From NCBI RefSeq assembly GCF_900143085.1, contig NZ_FRCZ01000002.1:372001-436000 (forward strand): a stretch of 64,000 nucleotides of DNA. Reading direction: 5' to 3'. Made by a program: the position numbers and the translations under genes. Numbering within the stretch: position 1 is the first letter of the stretch; the number at the start of each line of letters is the position of its first letter. This DNA comes from Gracilibacillus kekensis (lineage in GTDB: Bacteria > Bacillota > Bacilli > Bacillales > Amphibacillaceae). Shown piece after piece: positions 39,054 to 48,226 of this stretch. The notes under the pieces are model-generated. The model made no database searches and was not told the origin of the DNA. It saw only the letters and a list, made by a program, of their open reading frames with translations.

Positions 39054-40337
39054 TTATCGCATTTCCGTGAATGACTGACTAACATTTTTTTCAAATTCTT
39101 CCCATGATTGTTGATCACCTAAATATTTTTGGAATTCAGGGAGTAATGCCTCTGAGAAAAAGCCATCGGGATATTGATTGTTAGCCCATATTTTCCCTTT
39201 TCCATTTAGTAAGTACTCATATACTTCTCTTGATACAGGGTCGCTAATATCCTCAGGGTCATATCCTTCATGTGCAGGTATATATTTAAAGTCATTCACA
39301 ATTAAATCTTTACCAGTATCAGAAGTGTACATCCAATCTAAAAACTTTTTAGATTCTTCTACTACTTCCTCATCTTTTTCTTTGTTGATTCCCCAATACC
39401 ATGATGGGCCTGCAACGATTTTCCCTTCATCATCAGATTCAACAAACAACGGTACAATTCCTAATTTTTCTTTTACAAAACTTTCATCAATACTATTTAA
39501 AGATGGTACGATCCAGTTACCTTGGTGAATAATAGCGACTTGATCATTAGCAAATAGTTCTTCTACAGATGTACTGTAATCGAGAGATAAAATTGGTTGA
39601 TAGTTATATTGGTTAAATAAATCAACGTATTCTTTCATTCGATCGCCATATTCGAAATTTAATTGATCAGCTTTAAATGCAGTTTGTATATTATTATCAA
39701 ATTCAGGTGCTGTGAAATGACTGGAAAACTGGCTTACTACCCAATCTTCTTTCGCACTAAAGGCAAATACTGACTCGATTCCTAATTCTTCTTTTTGTGC
39801 ATCTATTGTTTCGACAGCTTCTACGAAGGATTGATAACTATCAATTGATGCCGGATCGACGCCAGCTTGCTCAAAAATTTGTTTATTGATCATCCAGCCA
39901 TACCCTTCAATATTTAAAGGGATGCCATAAGGGGTTCCATCAATTGTTGCACCATCTAATGTTCCATCTATTGCTGTCTTAGCACTTTCCATGTCAGATA
40001 CATCTAATAAATACTCACTGTATTTTTCTGTATCTGATAGTCCACCAAGTAAAAAGATAGAAGGTTCTTCCCCAGATGAGAATTTAGCTTGCAGTGCTGA
40101 AGGTGCATCCTGTCCGCCACCTACAGTAGTAACATTAATGCTTACGTTTTCATTTTCGCTTTCATACTCTTCAACTAAATTGTTAAGTTGATCAGTGGTT
40201 TCCACTTTAATATTAAATACATCAATTACGACTTCGTCACCATTTGACGCAGTGTTATTGTCATCGCTTTCACCAGAACTACAGGCTACCATTAAGCTTA
40301 CTAAAATCAGCAAACTAATAAATAATCTCACTTTCAT
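39054..40337 (-). CDS. Sugar ABC solute-binding lipoprotein (xyloside operon)
   Basis: Lipoprotein of about 427 residues with a lipobox LMVAC followed by an acidic linker and a family 1 solute-binding domain. The true start is the ATG at 40337 (MKVRLFI) after AAGGAGAG. The longer frame to 40421 crosses an operator. It is the first gene of the importer-GH31 operon, under the LacI regulator encoded upstream. Expected ligands are alpha-xylosylated oligosaccharides, inferred from the GH31 partner. Confidence 0.9.
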   Translation of the reverse strand: MKVRLFISLLILVSLMVACSSGESDDNNTASNGDEVVIDVFNIKVETTDQLNNLVEEYESENENVSINVTTVGGGQDAPSALQAKFSSGEEPSIFLLGGLSDTEKYSEYLLDVSDMESAKTAIDGTLDGATIDGTPYGIPLNIEGYGWMINKQIFEQAGVDPASIDSYQSFVEAVETIDAQKEELGIESVFAFSAKEDWVVSQFSSHFTAPEFDNNIQTAFKADQLNFEYGDRMKEYVDLFNQYNYQPILSLDYSTSVEELFANDQVAIIHQGNWIVPSLNSIDESFVKEKLGIVPLFVESDDEGKIVAGPSWYWGINKEKDEEVVEESKKFLDWMYTSDTGKDLIVNDFKYIPAHEGYDPEDISDPVSREVYEYLLNGKGKIWANNQYPDGFFSEALLPEFQKYLGDQQSWEEFEKNVSQSFTEMR

Positions 40338-40402
40338 AAACAATCTCTCCTTAATTTTTTTTCTATGTGTTGACTTCCCTCTGTTCCACCTCCACACTTT
40401 AA

Positions 40403-40422
40403 AATGATGTACGTTCATCATT
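40403..40422. promoter_or_regulatory. Operator 1 of the xyloside operon
   Basis: AATGATGTACGTTCATCATT is a near-perfect 20-bp dyad, 66 bases before the binding-protein start. It shares GATGTACGT with two further sites upstream. Confidence 0.7.
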
Positions 40423-40503
40423 TTACTTCATAAAAAATATGGAGCATTCACTTAAAGTGCTTTCACCATATTTTTAAGATTGCGTATTCATCATAAATCA
40501 TTA

Positions 40504-40523
40504 AATGATGTACGTCAATCATT
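40504..40523. promoter_or_regulatory. Operator 2 of the xyloside operon
   Basis: AATGATGTACGTCAATCATT differs from operator 1 in two bases and lies about 100 bases upstream of it, a spacing that would allow DNA looping. Confidence 0.7.
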
Positions 40524-40527
40524 TTTT

Positions 40528-40541
40528 GATGTACGTACATC
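40528..40541. promoter_or_regulatory. Operator 3 of the xyloside operon
   Basis: GATGTACGTACATC is a perfect 14-bp palindrome immediately beside operator 2 and 17 bases beyond the stop of the LacI gene. It defines the symmetric core of the motif. Confidence 0.7.
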
Positions 40542-40557
40542 TTTTTTAAATATATTG

Positions 40558-41604
40558 CTACTCCGATCTATTAAAATAGTATTTTGCATTTGATTTTGTC
40601 ACTATCTCTGGTTTCACAATATACGAATTTATCGGCGTTGTTTCTTCATCCATAAAGTACTTCGCTATTTTTTTTAACGTAAAGTTTGCTTGTGCAACTG
40701 GATCTTGACAAATCGAAGCCGTTATAAGTTCTTCTTTAAATGCTTGATAAATAGGTTCATTTATATCATGACCAATGATGACTGGCTTGTAACTCCAATC
40801 ACTAATGAATTGTACTACTTTATCCAATAAACCTCCTGCTACGTATATGGCATCGGCATGCAAAAAAAGTTCCTTGTTATTGTTCATTAATTTATTTATT
40901 TCTGCAGTATCTATGTAAGCTGATGTCTCATAATAAATATTATAGATGTTTGTTTTTTTATTTTTGTAATAATCTTTAAACCCATTATCCTTGTTTAACA
41001 TTTGATAGGTGTTTTCTCTTTCTCTAATTAAGACTACATTTTTAACATCATTATTAAATAGGTAAATTAATTCGCCTGCTAAATAGCCAGCATCATAATA
41101 ATCACTTCCTACATAAGCAATTCTTTTACTGTTAGGCACATCTGTATTGATGGTGAAAACAGCGATATTTTTATCCATTGCTTGTTCTATTAATTTCTCT
41201 AATGGTTTGGTATCATGTGCAGCTATAACGATCGCATCATATTTATAATCATCAATGATTGTTTGCACAAATTCTATTTGTTGATTATTTGGAACAGTAT
41301 GTACTCTATGTATGTCTACTTTAAGACCAAAGTCTGAATAAAGAGAGGCACCTTCTGTTATTTCATAGTCTAAATGATCCCAAAAGTAATCTGGAAACAC
41401 TGGAAGAACAAATGCGATGTTTATAAATTTTTGAGTGGCTAAAAATTTTGCTGCTTTATTAGGTCTATAACCTAATTCTCGTGCTTTTTCTTTAACTTTC
41501 TCAACTGTTTTTATACTTACGCCTTTTCTGTTATTTAATACTCTGTCGACTGTTGCTGGCGATAAACCCAGTTCATCTGCAATCATTTTGGCTGTGATTC
41601 GCAT
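40558..41604 (-). CDS. LacI family regulator of the xyloside operon
   Basis: Repressor of 348 residues with helix-turn-helix TAKMIADELGLSPATVDRVL and a Peripla_BP_4-type sugar-binding domain (TDVPNSKRIAYVGSDYYDAG). The effector domain thus resembles that of the anchored binding protein at 4942-5889 more than those of the other LacI proteins here. It lies directly upstream of the binding-protein gene on the same strand, with three copies of its likely operator in between. A -35 TTGACA at 41677-41682 with an AATAAT 18 bases on is its likely promoter. Confidence 0.9.
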   Translation of the reverse strand: MRITAKMIADELGLSPATVDRVLNNRKGVSIKTVEKVKEKARELGYRPNKAAKFLATQKFINIAFVLPVFPDYFWDHLDYEITEGASLYSDFGLKVDIHRVHTVPNNQQIEFVQTIIDDYKYDAIVIAAHDTKPLEKLIEQAMDKNIAVFTINTDVPNSKRIAYVGSDYYDAGYLAGELIYLFNNDVKNVVLIRERENTYQMLNKDNGFKDYYKNKKTNIYNIYYETSAYIDTAEINKLMNNNKELFLHADAIYVAGGLLDKVVQFISDWSYKPVIIGHDINEPIYQAFKEELITASICQDPVAQANFTLKKIAKYFMDEETTPINSYIVKPEIVTKSNAKYYFNRSE

Positions 41605-41652
41605 ATATATGCCACCTTTTACCCCATCTTTTTATATTTTATAACCGTCCTC

Positions 41653-41682
41653 ATTATTTATTATTTACTATTTGGTTGTCAA
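41653..41682 (-). promoter_or_regulatory. Promoter of the LacI gene
   Basis: On the minus strand TTGACA and AATAAT are separated by 18 bases, upstream of the regulator start. This gives the regulator its own transcript, separate from the GH42 gene. Confidence 0.5.
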
Positions 41683-41754
41683 GTGTAAGCGTAAGGTGGC
41701 ATTATGATTTAAACAGTTTCATGAATACTTCTTTTTCCCTATTTCTTTTTGAAC

Positions 41755-43779
41755 TTATTTCAGTATCAAAACATCTCTACCTTTTATCGTCAATACGTCT
41801 TGATATCTTTCTTTTGTTAATAGATTAGTGAAAGTCCGACTACCTAAGAAAACAGATTGAGTGTCTGCCTTATGATTCATTATCATTATCACTTTTTCTC
41901 CATCCTTTTCTCGTGCGATTACTTCTACTCCTTCTGGGGATTTCAACTCTCCCTGTATATCACATTCTTCACTTATCGTATCCATAAAGTCCTGAACAAA
42001 AGCTTGATTAGGACTAGATGCAATGTAATAGGCATAGCCTTTACCATAGTTATTCTTTGTTAATACGGGCATGCCTTGATAAAAATCAGAGCCGTAACTA
42101 GCCAGTACTTCTGCATTTTCAACATGAATCAAATCGAATAAGATATTACATTCATATTTTCCTTGTAGCTTTCCATATGATTGATCAAAAACCATTTGAT
42201 TATATTGAGAAGGTTCAAGTGCATCAATTTCCTCTGACCAAATACCTACCAATTCTTTTAACTCGCCTGGATATCCCCCTAATGTCACAAGATCATTTTT
42301 ATTCACTATTCCACTAAAGAAAGTAGTGACAAAAGTGCCACCCTTTTTCACAAATTGTTTTAGACGATCTGCATGTCCTTCTTTGATCATATACAAGACA
42401 GGGGCTATAACAATATCATAACTACTAAGTTCTTCATCGACACTAATCATATCTACGGGAATATTATTTTGATAAAATGCATCATAATATTTATGCACTT
42501 CTTTTACGTAATCTAAAGCTATAGATGGACCACTTGATAGCTCTATAGCCCATCGATTGTCCCAATCAAAAACGATAGCAACTCTTGCTTTTATACGGCT
42601 ATCTATAATTTGATCTTCAAGTTTCATCAGCTCCAGTCCTAACTCGGCCGATTCCTTAAAAACACGTGTATGTTCGTGACCAACATGTTCAATCACCGCA
42701 CCGTGGTATTTTTCTGTTGCCCCTCTAGAACGTCTTAATTGAAAGAACATTACAGTATCCGCACCATGCGCCACCGCTTGATAACTCCATAAACGCATGA
42801 CACCAGGACGTTTTAAAGCATTATAAGGTTGCCAATTTTGCTGTGAAGGTGTTTGTTCCATTAACATAAATGGCTGCCCACTTTTTAAGCCCCTCATCAA
42901 ATCATGTGTCATTGCCGTCATACTTACAGGTGTTTCAATCGATGGATAATTATCCCAAGAAACAACATCCATTTCTTTGCCCCATTTAAAATAATCGAGT
43001 TCTGGATATAATCCCATTAGATTCGTGGTAATTTTAATTGTTGGTGTATGTTTTTTCAAAGCATCTCGTTCCAATTTAAATACATCTAATAAACTATCGG
43101 ATTGAAATCGACGATAATCTAATGAAATTCCTTGGAAATTTGTATTTTGTCCACCTTGCCATTCTTCACTTAATCCGTTCGGTACCACTATTTCATCCCA
43201 TTCATAAAACGTATGTCCCCAAAAATTCGTATTCCAAGCGTGATTGACTTCTTCAATTGTTTGATACGTGTCTTTTAACCAAACACGAAATTCTCTTTGG
43301 CAATTCTCACAATAACAATAACCACCATACTCATTAGAAACATGCCATACCAATAATGCTGGATGATCCTTGTAGCGTTCTGCTAATTTTTCTGCCATTC
43401 TTTCCGCATATTTTCGATAGGTAGGACTATTAGGACATGAATTATGTCGTCCTCCAAATTGACGCTTTCTACCTTCGAAATCCACACGTCGAATATCTGG
43501 ATAACACTTTGCCATCCATGCTGGGTGGGCAGCAGTACTTGTCGCTAAACATATGTAAACACCATTGTTATATAACCGGTCAATCGTTTCATCCAGCCAT
43601 GTAAAATCGTATGTATTTTCATCCGGCTGATTCAATGCCCAGGCAAAAACATTGATCGTAGCAACATCTATTCCTGCTAACTTAAACATTTGTAAATCTT
43701 CAGATACTGTTTCCTTATCCCATTGCTCGGGATTATAGTCTCCTCCGTACCAAATCTTAGGTAACTTATTATTAATCAT
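41755..43779 (-). CDS. Beta-galactosidase, GH42
   Basis: Cytoplasmic beta-galactosidase of 674 residues. The N-terminal TIM barrel has acid/base Glu150 in HVSNEYGG and nucleophile near Glu308 in LMEQTPS. Cys115, Cys155, Cys157 and Cys160 match the zinc site of GH42 enzymes. The trimerisation domain (about 390-600) and a small C-terminal beta domain complete the family. No signal peptide is seen. GGAGGA precedes the ATG. It follows an Lpl-type importer but a terminator lies between, so it probably has its own promoter. It may remove beta-galactose from imported galactan or xyloglucan fragments. Confidence 0.94.
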   Translation of the reverse strand: MINNKLPKIWYGGDYNPEQWDKETVSEDLQMFKLAGIDVATINVFAWALNQPDENTYDFTWLDETIDRLYNNGVYICLATSTAAHPAWMAKCYPDIRRVDFEGRKRQFGGRHNSCPNSPTYRKYAERMAEKLAERYKDHPALLVWHVSNEYGGYCYCENCQREFRVWLKDTYQTIEEVNHAWNTNFWGHTFYEWDEIVVPNGLSEEWQGGQNTNFQGISLDYRRFQSDSLLDVFKLERDALKKHTPTIKITTNLMGLYPELDYFKWGKEMDVVSWDNYPSIETPVSMTAMTHDLMRGLKSGQPFMLMEQTPSQQNWQPYNALKRPGVMRLWSYQAVAHGADTVMFFQLRRSRGATEKYHGAVIEHVGHEHTRVFKESAELGLELMKLEDQIIDSRIKARVAIVFDWDNRWAIELSSGPSIALDYVKEVHKYYDAFYQNNIPVDMISVDEELSSYDIVIAPVLYMIKEGHADRLKQFVKKGGTFVTTFFSGIVNKNDLVTLGGYPGELKELVGIWSEEIDALEPSQYNQMVFDQSYGKLQGKYECNILFDLIHVENAEVLASYGSDFYQGMPVLTKNNYGKGYAYYIASSPNQAFVQDFMDTISEECDIQGELKSPEGVEVIAREKDGEKVIMIMNHKADTQSVFLGSRTFTNLLTKERYQDVLTIKGRDVLILK

Positions 43780-43880
43780 GCTGTTCCTCCTCTGGCTCGA
43801 ATCTTAAAATAGAATAAAGGATTACACTGGGATAAACTAGAAAATTATATATTACATCAGATAGTTCTATGATAGAGCAA

Positions 43881-43912
43881 GCCTGAAACCATATACTGGT
43901 TTCAGGCTAATA
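43881..43912 (-). terminator. Terminator of the Lpl-type importer operon
   Basis: AGCCTGAAACCA and TGGTTTCAGGCT pair perfectly over 12 bp with a 5-base loop, directly after the binding-protein stop and before the GH42 gene. No strong T run follows on the minus strand, so partial read-through is possible. Confidence 0.7.
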
Positions 43913-43918
43913 TGAAAT

Positions 43919-45631
43919 TTAATTGGTACCCCAAAGTTCCATAACATCTTTTGTTTTTTGCGTCATTTCTTGGTTTGCCTTTTCAATATTCATAGCTTCC
44001 AACTCTTCTAACATAGCATCCCAAGCAGCATCAAAATCATCAGGATCTCCTAATATTGCTTGCGTAATACGTTGTTCTGTTAAGTCATCCGCTTTTTGCT
44101 GGATAATTTCTAAATCGCTACCTGACTCTATTGGATAATTAAATGCCTGCCCATGATTTGATACACCTAATTCCTCTGTTGATGGGAACCACTCAACCCA
44201 GTTATCCATTTCATAATGTTCAAGTACTTCTTTTTCAGCACTATTGAAATTTTCAATAATATCTTCTTCCGTATTAGGTGTAATCGATTGTCCATTTGAG
44301 TCTACAGCTCCATTTCCCCATTGCGGGAATGGATAAATGTAATATCCTACCCCTGATTCCTTAGAATAGTTAGCATCAGTATTCATTCTTTCTCGGTCTT
44401 CTTTTTTCATTACGCGTTTTCCGTCCTCAATATCATAATTTTCACCTTCAATACCCCAATTAACTAGAATTTGAGCTTCTTCAGACGCCATCCAATCTAG
44501 AAATTCAAAAGCTCTTTCTTGATGTTCACTTGTTGAAGAAATTGAAATACCCCATCCTCCAGAATAACCATAATCTTTAATACTTTGTGATACATGATCT
44601 TCACTTAATGTTACCGGTAATGGTGCATACGTTCTCCATTCTTTACCATCTGCAACTAAGGCTGCGTCAGCATCTCCAAAATTCCAATTTTGATCGGCGA
44701 TCGACAAAACTCGACCAGATGATAGCTTTGATATATAGGTATCATACGTATGTGTAAAAGATTCTGGATCTAAAAGTCCTTTGTCATTCAATCCGTTTAA
44801 CCATTTAAAGTATTCTTTTAATTCAGGTAATAAAAATTTATAAGTAGCTTCCCCTGTATCATCATCTATAGCCCATTGCCCATCACCAGCTAAACCAGCC
44901 GCTGCGGCAGCAGGATCACCAACAGTGATTAACCAACGCCAGTCACTACCTAGTAAAGATAAAGGTATTGTACTTTGCCCATCAATTTCTGGATATTTTT
45001 CAGTATATTCAGTTATAGCTGCTTCAAAATCATCTAGAGTACGTATAGTTGGATATCCTAATTCCCTGAGAACATCTAACTGTATTTGAAATGTTCCGCT
45101 AGTTTCCCAACGTGCTTCTTCAACCCCATAAGTACCAACATGATATATACTTGGATCATCAATCGAGTTTCGTAAACGATCTAGTTGATCGCCATACATC
45201 GCTTTTAAATTGTCACCCTTCTCTTCAATCAAATCATCTAGCTTAATAACTCCTCCAGCACTAATTAATTTCCCAATGTCACCTTTGGCAAAAATAAGAT
45301 CGGGATAATCCCCACTAGCAATCATTAATGGAATCGCTTCATCATTACCTCCAACAGGGTAATCTAATTCCAAATGAACACCTGTTTTTTCTGTGATTTT
45401 TTGGGCAACAGGATCATCAAAAGATTTTTCCTCACCATCCGCATTGAACATTGTTAGTGTTATGGGCTCTTCATTTGCAGTATCCCCTTCTTTTTCTGCC
45501 CCTCCATCTTCTGTTTCACCGTTATCATCACTGCTTGTATCAGTGTCTGAATCGTCACTGCAAGCAGCCAGAAACAGTAAAGCAAAAATAAATAATAATG
45601 ACAATGATAAAATAGAAAGCTTTTTCTTCAT
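43919..45631 (-). CDS. Lpl-type oligosaccharide-binding lipoprotein
   Basis: Lipoprotein of 570 residues with lipobox LFLAAC and a long acidic linker, then a large solute-binding domain of the LplA/YtcQ kind. These are larger than MalE-type proteins and usually bind complex oligosaccharides. It follows its two permeases (order B, C, A) in an operon starting at 47623. GGAGGGG precedes the ATG. The ligand may be a galactoside, judged only from the GH42 gene downstream. Confidence 0.9.
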   Translation of the reverse strand: MKKKLSILSLSLLFIFALLFLAACSDDSDTDTSSDDNGETEDGGAEKEGDTANEEPITLTMFNADGEEKSFDDPVAQKITEKTGVHLELDYPVGGNDEAIPLMIASGDYPDLIFAKGDIGKLISAGGVIKLDDLIEEKGDNLKAMYGDQLDRLRNSIDDPSIYHVGTYGVEEARWETSGTFQIQLDVLRELGYPTIRTLDDFEAAITEYTEKYPEIDGQSTIPLSLLGSDWRWLITVGDPAAAAAGLAGDGQWAIDDDTGEATYKFLLPELKEYFKWLNGLNDKGLLDPESFTHTYDTYISKLSSGRVLSIADQNWNFGDADAALVADGKEWRTYAPLPVTLSEDHVSQSIKDYGYSGGWGISISSTSEHQERAFEFLDWMASEEAQILVNWGIEGENYDIEDGKRVMKKEDRERMNTDANYSKESGVGYYIYPFPQWGNGAVDSNGQSITPNTEEDIIENFNSAEKEVLEHYEMDNWVEWFPSTEELGVSNHGQAFNYPIESGSDLEIIQQKADDLTEQRITQAILGDPDDFDAAWDAMLEELEAMNIEKANQEMTQKTKDVMELWGTN

Positions 45632-45682
45632 GTTTCTTCCCCTCCGTTTTTAATAAATTTATATATTAATTTTCATTAATAC

Positions 45683-46567
45683 CTAGCTCTTAACTGCACC
45701 TAACGTTAGTCCAGTAACAAAATACTTCTGTAAGAATGGATAAATCATTAGAATAGGAACAGTTGCAATAATCGTAATTGCCATTTTAATCGATTGAGGA
45801 TTGGTTTGCCCTGCCACAATCTCTGCATTTTGTGAGGTAATATCCCCACTAGAGATATTCGCATTATCCAAAATTTTCATCAATTCGAATTGTAGTGTTG
45901 TTAATGTTTCATTACTGCGTGCATATAAATAAGTGTCAAACCAGCTATTCCATTGCATAACAGCTAAAAATAATGCGATCGTTGCTATTACTGGTAAACA
46001 AAGAGGGACAATAATTCGCGTGAAAATAGTAAAGTCATTAGCCCCATCCATTTTAGCTGACTCTTCCAATGCAGATGGAAGATTATCCATAAACGACCTG
46101 ATTATGATGACATTAAAAGCTGAAATTAACATGGGCCAAATATATACCCCAAAATCATTTATCAAACCTAATTGGCGAATTAACATGTATTCTGGTATTA
46201 ATCCACCGCTTATAAACATTGTCAATACCAGTAAGAACCCAACCAAACCATTAAATACAAAATCACGTCTACTTAAGACATACGCAAGCATAGTACTTGC
46301 GATGATGCCAGCTATAGTTCCTACTATTGTCCGAAGAATCGACATGAAAAATGCCTGTAATAACCGGTCATTACTACCAAATATCTCTTGATAGTTAGCA
46401 TAAGTAAAATCTCTTGGCCAGATATGGATACCGCCTTTTGCTGTATCAACTGCATTATTTAAAGAAATCGCTAAGATATTTAGAAATGGATATAATGTAA
46501 TCACAACTACAAATAGCATAAACAGGGTTAGAAAAATATCAAATGTTGTCCATTTTCTTTTTTTCAT
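45683..46567 (-). CDS. Lpl-type ABC permease (LplC/YtcP-like)
   Basis: CUT1 permease of about 294 residues with six helices, the EAA loop SALEESAKMDGANDFTIFTR and the end FVTGLTLGAVKS typical of the LplC side. The ATG at 46567 is preceded by AAAGGAG. A GTG four codons earlier abuts that site and is unlikely. It sits between the LplB-type permease and the binding protein. Confidence 0.92.
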   Translation of the reverse strand: MKKRKWTTFDIFLTLFMLFVVVITLYPFLNILAISLNNAVDTAKGGIHIWPRDFTYANYQEIFGSNDRLLQAFFMSILRTIVGTIAGIIASTMLAYVLSRRDFVFNGLVGFLLVLTMFISGGLIPEYMLIRQLGLINDFGVYIWPMLISAFNVIIIRSFMDNLPSALEESAKMDGANDFTIFTRIIVPLCLPVIATIALFLAVMQWNSWFDTYLYARSNETLTTLQFELMKILDNANISSGDITSQNAEIVAGQTNPQSIKMAITIIATVPILMIYPFLQKYFVTGLTLGAVKS

Positions 46568-46588
46568 GTTGAAATTCACTCCTTTCGG

Positions 46589-47623
46589 TTAGAATACGCG
46601 CCCTTCTCCAATTCTTTTTGCGAATCCGTTGCAAATTAAGATAAGTATAATACTGATAACTGATTTGAATATCCCGATGGCAGTACCGAATGAGTATCTA
46701 AACATTCCAATACCATAGTCAAGCGCGTATAAATCGATAACTAGCGCTTTTTCAGCAACAATGTTATTTCCTAATAACATTTGCTTTTCAAAACCGATAT
46801 TGATTAAGTTACCGATATTTAAAATAAGCAGTACTATAATTACCGGACGAATACTTGGCAATGTAATGTGCCACATCTGTCGCCATCTGCTAGCTCCATC
46901 TACTTTTGCGGCTTCGTATAGCTGCGGATCAACACCTGCCATAGCCGCCAAATAGATAATCGCGTTCCACCCTGTCTCTTTCCACACATCTGCAGCAGTT
47001 ACAATTCCCCAAAACATATCTGGTTTTGCCATGAAATTAATAGGGCTGTCTAGGAGACCAATACTTACAAGTAAGTTATTGACGATCCCTTCAGGGGATA
47101 ACATGGTAATCACAATATTTGCTACAATTACCCATGAAACGAAGTGAGGTAGATACGATATCGTTTGTGTCCATTTTTTCAGGGTTAAAAATCTTACTTC
47201 ATTTAGTAATAAAGCAAAGGCGATCGCAAATAATGTCCCAAATACAAGACTTAATATCCCCATACCCAGAGTGTTCTCTAATGCTCGATAAAACATTGGT
47301 TCATTAAATAAATCTTTAAAATGTTTGAATCCTACCCACTCTTGATCAAAGATACTAAATTGTGCTTTATAATCCTGAAATGCCATCACCCAACCTGCTA
47401 CTGGTATATATTTGAAAATGACCAACCAAATAACAAACGGAAATGACATAAGTAGCAATGCCTTTTGTTTACTCATCCTATTCCAAAAACCTTTTTGTCC
47501 AGGTTTTTTTGATGGCTTTTTCCCTTTTCTCATCGGAAATCCAGGTTTTACCTTCGTGTGTACAGGTGTGTTGGACTCAGGTAGATTCGGTTGTGCCTCT
47601 GCAGCATTGTTGATTCGACTCAT
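46589..47623 (-). CDS. Lpl-type ABC permease (LplB/YteP-like)
   Basis: CUT1 permease of 344 residues with a basic, proline-rich N-terminal tail (about 1-45) before six helices. The EAA loop is PQLYEAAKVDGASRWRQMWH. It is the first gene of the operon, with AGGAGAG before the ATG. Two cre-like sites lie 33-81 bases upstream, indicating repression by CcpA when preferred sugars are present. Confidence 0.92.
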   Translation of the reverse strand: MSRINNAAEAQPNLPESNTPVHTKVKPGFPMRKGKKPSKKPGQKGFWNRMSKQKALLLMSFPFVIWLVIFKYIPVAGWVMAFQDYKAQFSIFDQEWVGFKHFKDLFNEPMFYRALENTLGMGILSLVFGTLFAIAFALLLNEVRFLTLKKWTQTISYLPHFVSWVIVANIVITMLSPEGIVNNLLVSIGLLDSPINFMAKPDMFWGIVTAADVWKETGWNAIIYLAAMAGVDPQLYEAAKVDGASRWRQMWHITLPSIRPVIIVLLILNIGNLINIGFEKQMLLGNNIVAEKALVIDLYALDYGIGMFRYSFGTAIGIFKSVISIILILICNGFAKRIGEGRVF

Positions 47624-47655
47624 TTTTCTCTCTCCTAACCTGTTGACCCTTTTAA

Positions 47656-47670
47656 TTGAAAGCGTTTTTT
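47656..47670. promoter_or_regulatory. cre-like site 1 of the Lpl-type operon
   Basis: TTGAAAGCGTTTTTT fits the cre consensus except for the late C. It lies 33 bases before the permease ATG. Confidence 0.5.
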
Positions 47671-47689
47671 TGTGTTATATCCATTATAT

Positions 47690-47704
47690 TTGAAATCGCT
47701 TTCC
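47690..47704. promoter_or_regulatory. cre-like site 2 of the Lpl-type operon
   Basis: TTGAAATCGCTTTCC fits the cre consensus except at the last base and has a clear dyad (GAAA and TTTC around the CG). It lies 67 bases before the permease ATG. Confidence 0.6.
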
Positions 47705-47962
47705 TAAAAAACATTACAAATGAGATATAAAACCCAGTAAAAAGAAGAGGTCATTCTTTTTGGTTGTTTGCAAATGTTTTTCCCAACTATATACTATATT
47801 CGGTGAAACTCTGATTACATATTCTTCACAAGATAATCATAAAACCGCCCCTGAAAGTTAAAGTAAAATCTCTAACCATCAAGGGTGGTACCTATCGAGA
47901 AATGTTATTATTCAAATTTTAATTGCATCCTATAGGGATACTGCACAGTATCTTTTACATAG

Positions 47963-48154
47963 TAGTAATTTTGAGATAATAACACTGCCTAGCAACCGCT
48001 ACGGCTTGTCCGCTTCCCTTTCCACGGGCTTTTCTCCTCAGCTAACTTTTTCAAGCGTTCTTTGCTTGAAAAAGTTAGCTGAAGGGAAAACCCCACGGAA
48101 AGGGAAGTGGGCAGCCGGAACGGATATCTAGTGGATAAATCATTTCAAAATTAC
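47963..48154. repeat. Palindromic repeat D: fused left halves
   Basis: Both ends carry the left flank of the family (TAGTAATTTTGAGAT at the left, ATTTCAAAATTACC at the right). The left arm has CTCAGCTAACTTTTTCAAGC. The right arm has its inverse, GCTTGAAAAAGTTAGCTG, instead of the normal right-half sequence AGTGGATCTTCAGG. The result is a nearly perfect hairpin with arms of about 55 bases around 48059-48064. No right-half sequence is present. Confidence 0.8.
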
Positions 48155-48226
48155 CTCTTTAGCTAATAAATACACATCATTTATTGCGTAGTTTCCTCCT
48201 TATGCGCACTTAAGCCTCTTTTCTTA

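Larger units (their letters stand above)
47624..48226. other. 603-bp intergenic region with cre-like sites and repeat D
   Basis: No gene is seen. Near the permease start are two cre-like sites. The middle (47720-47960) is AT-rich without clear features. The remainder holds the fused palindromic repeat D. The final 70 bases lead into the DUF4340 stop. Confidence 0.7.

Noticed and set aside
40403-40541. Repeated GATGTACGT blocks considered as the start of a CRISPR array
   Set aside because: There are only three short palindromic units with irregular spacing (about 100 and a few bases), lying in a promoter region. This is an operator set.
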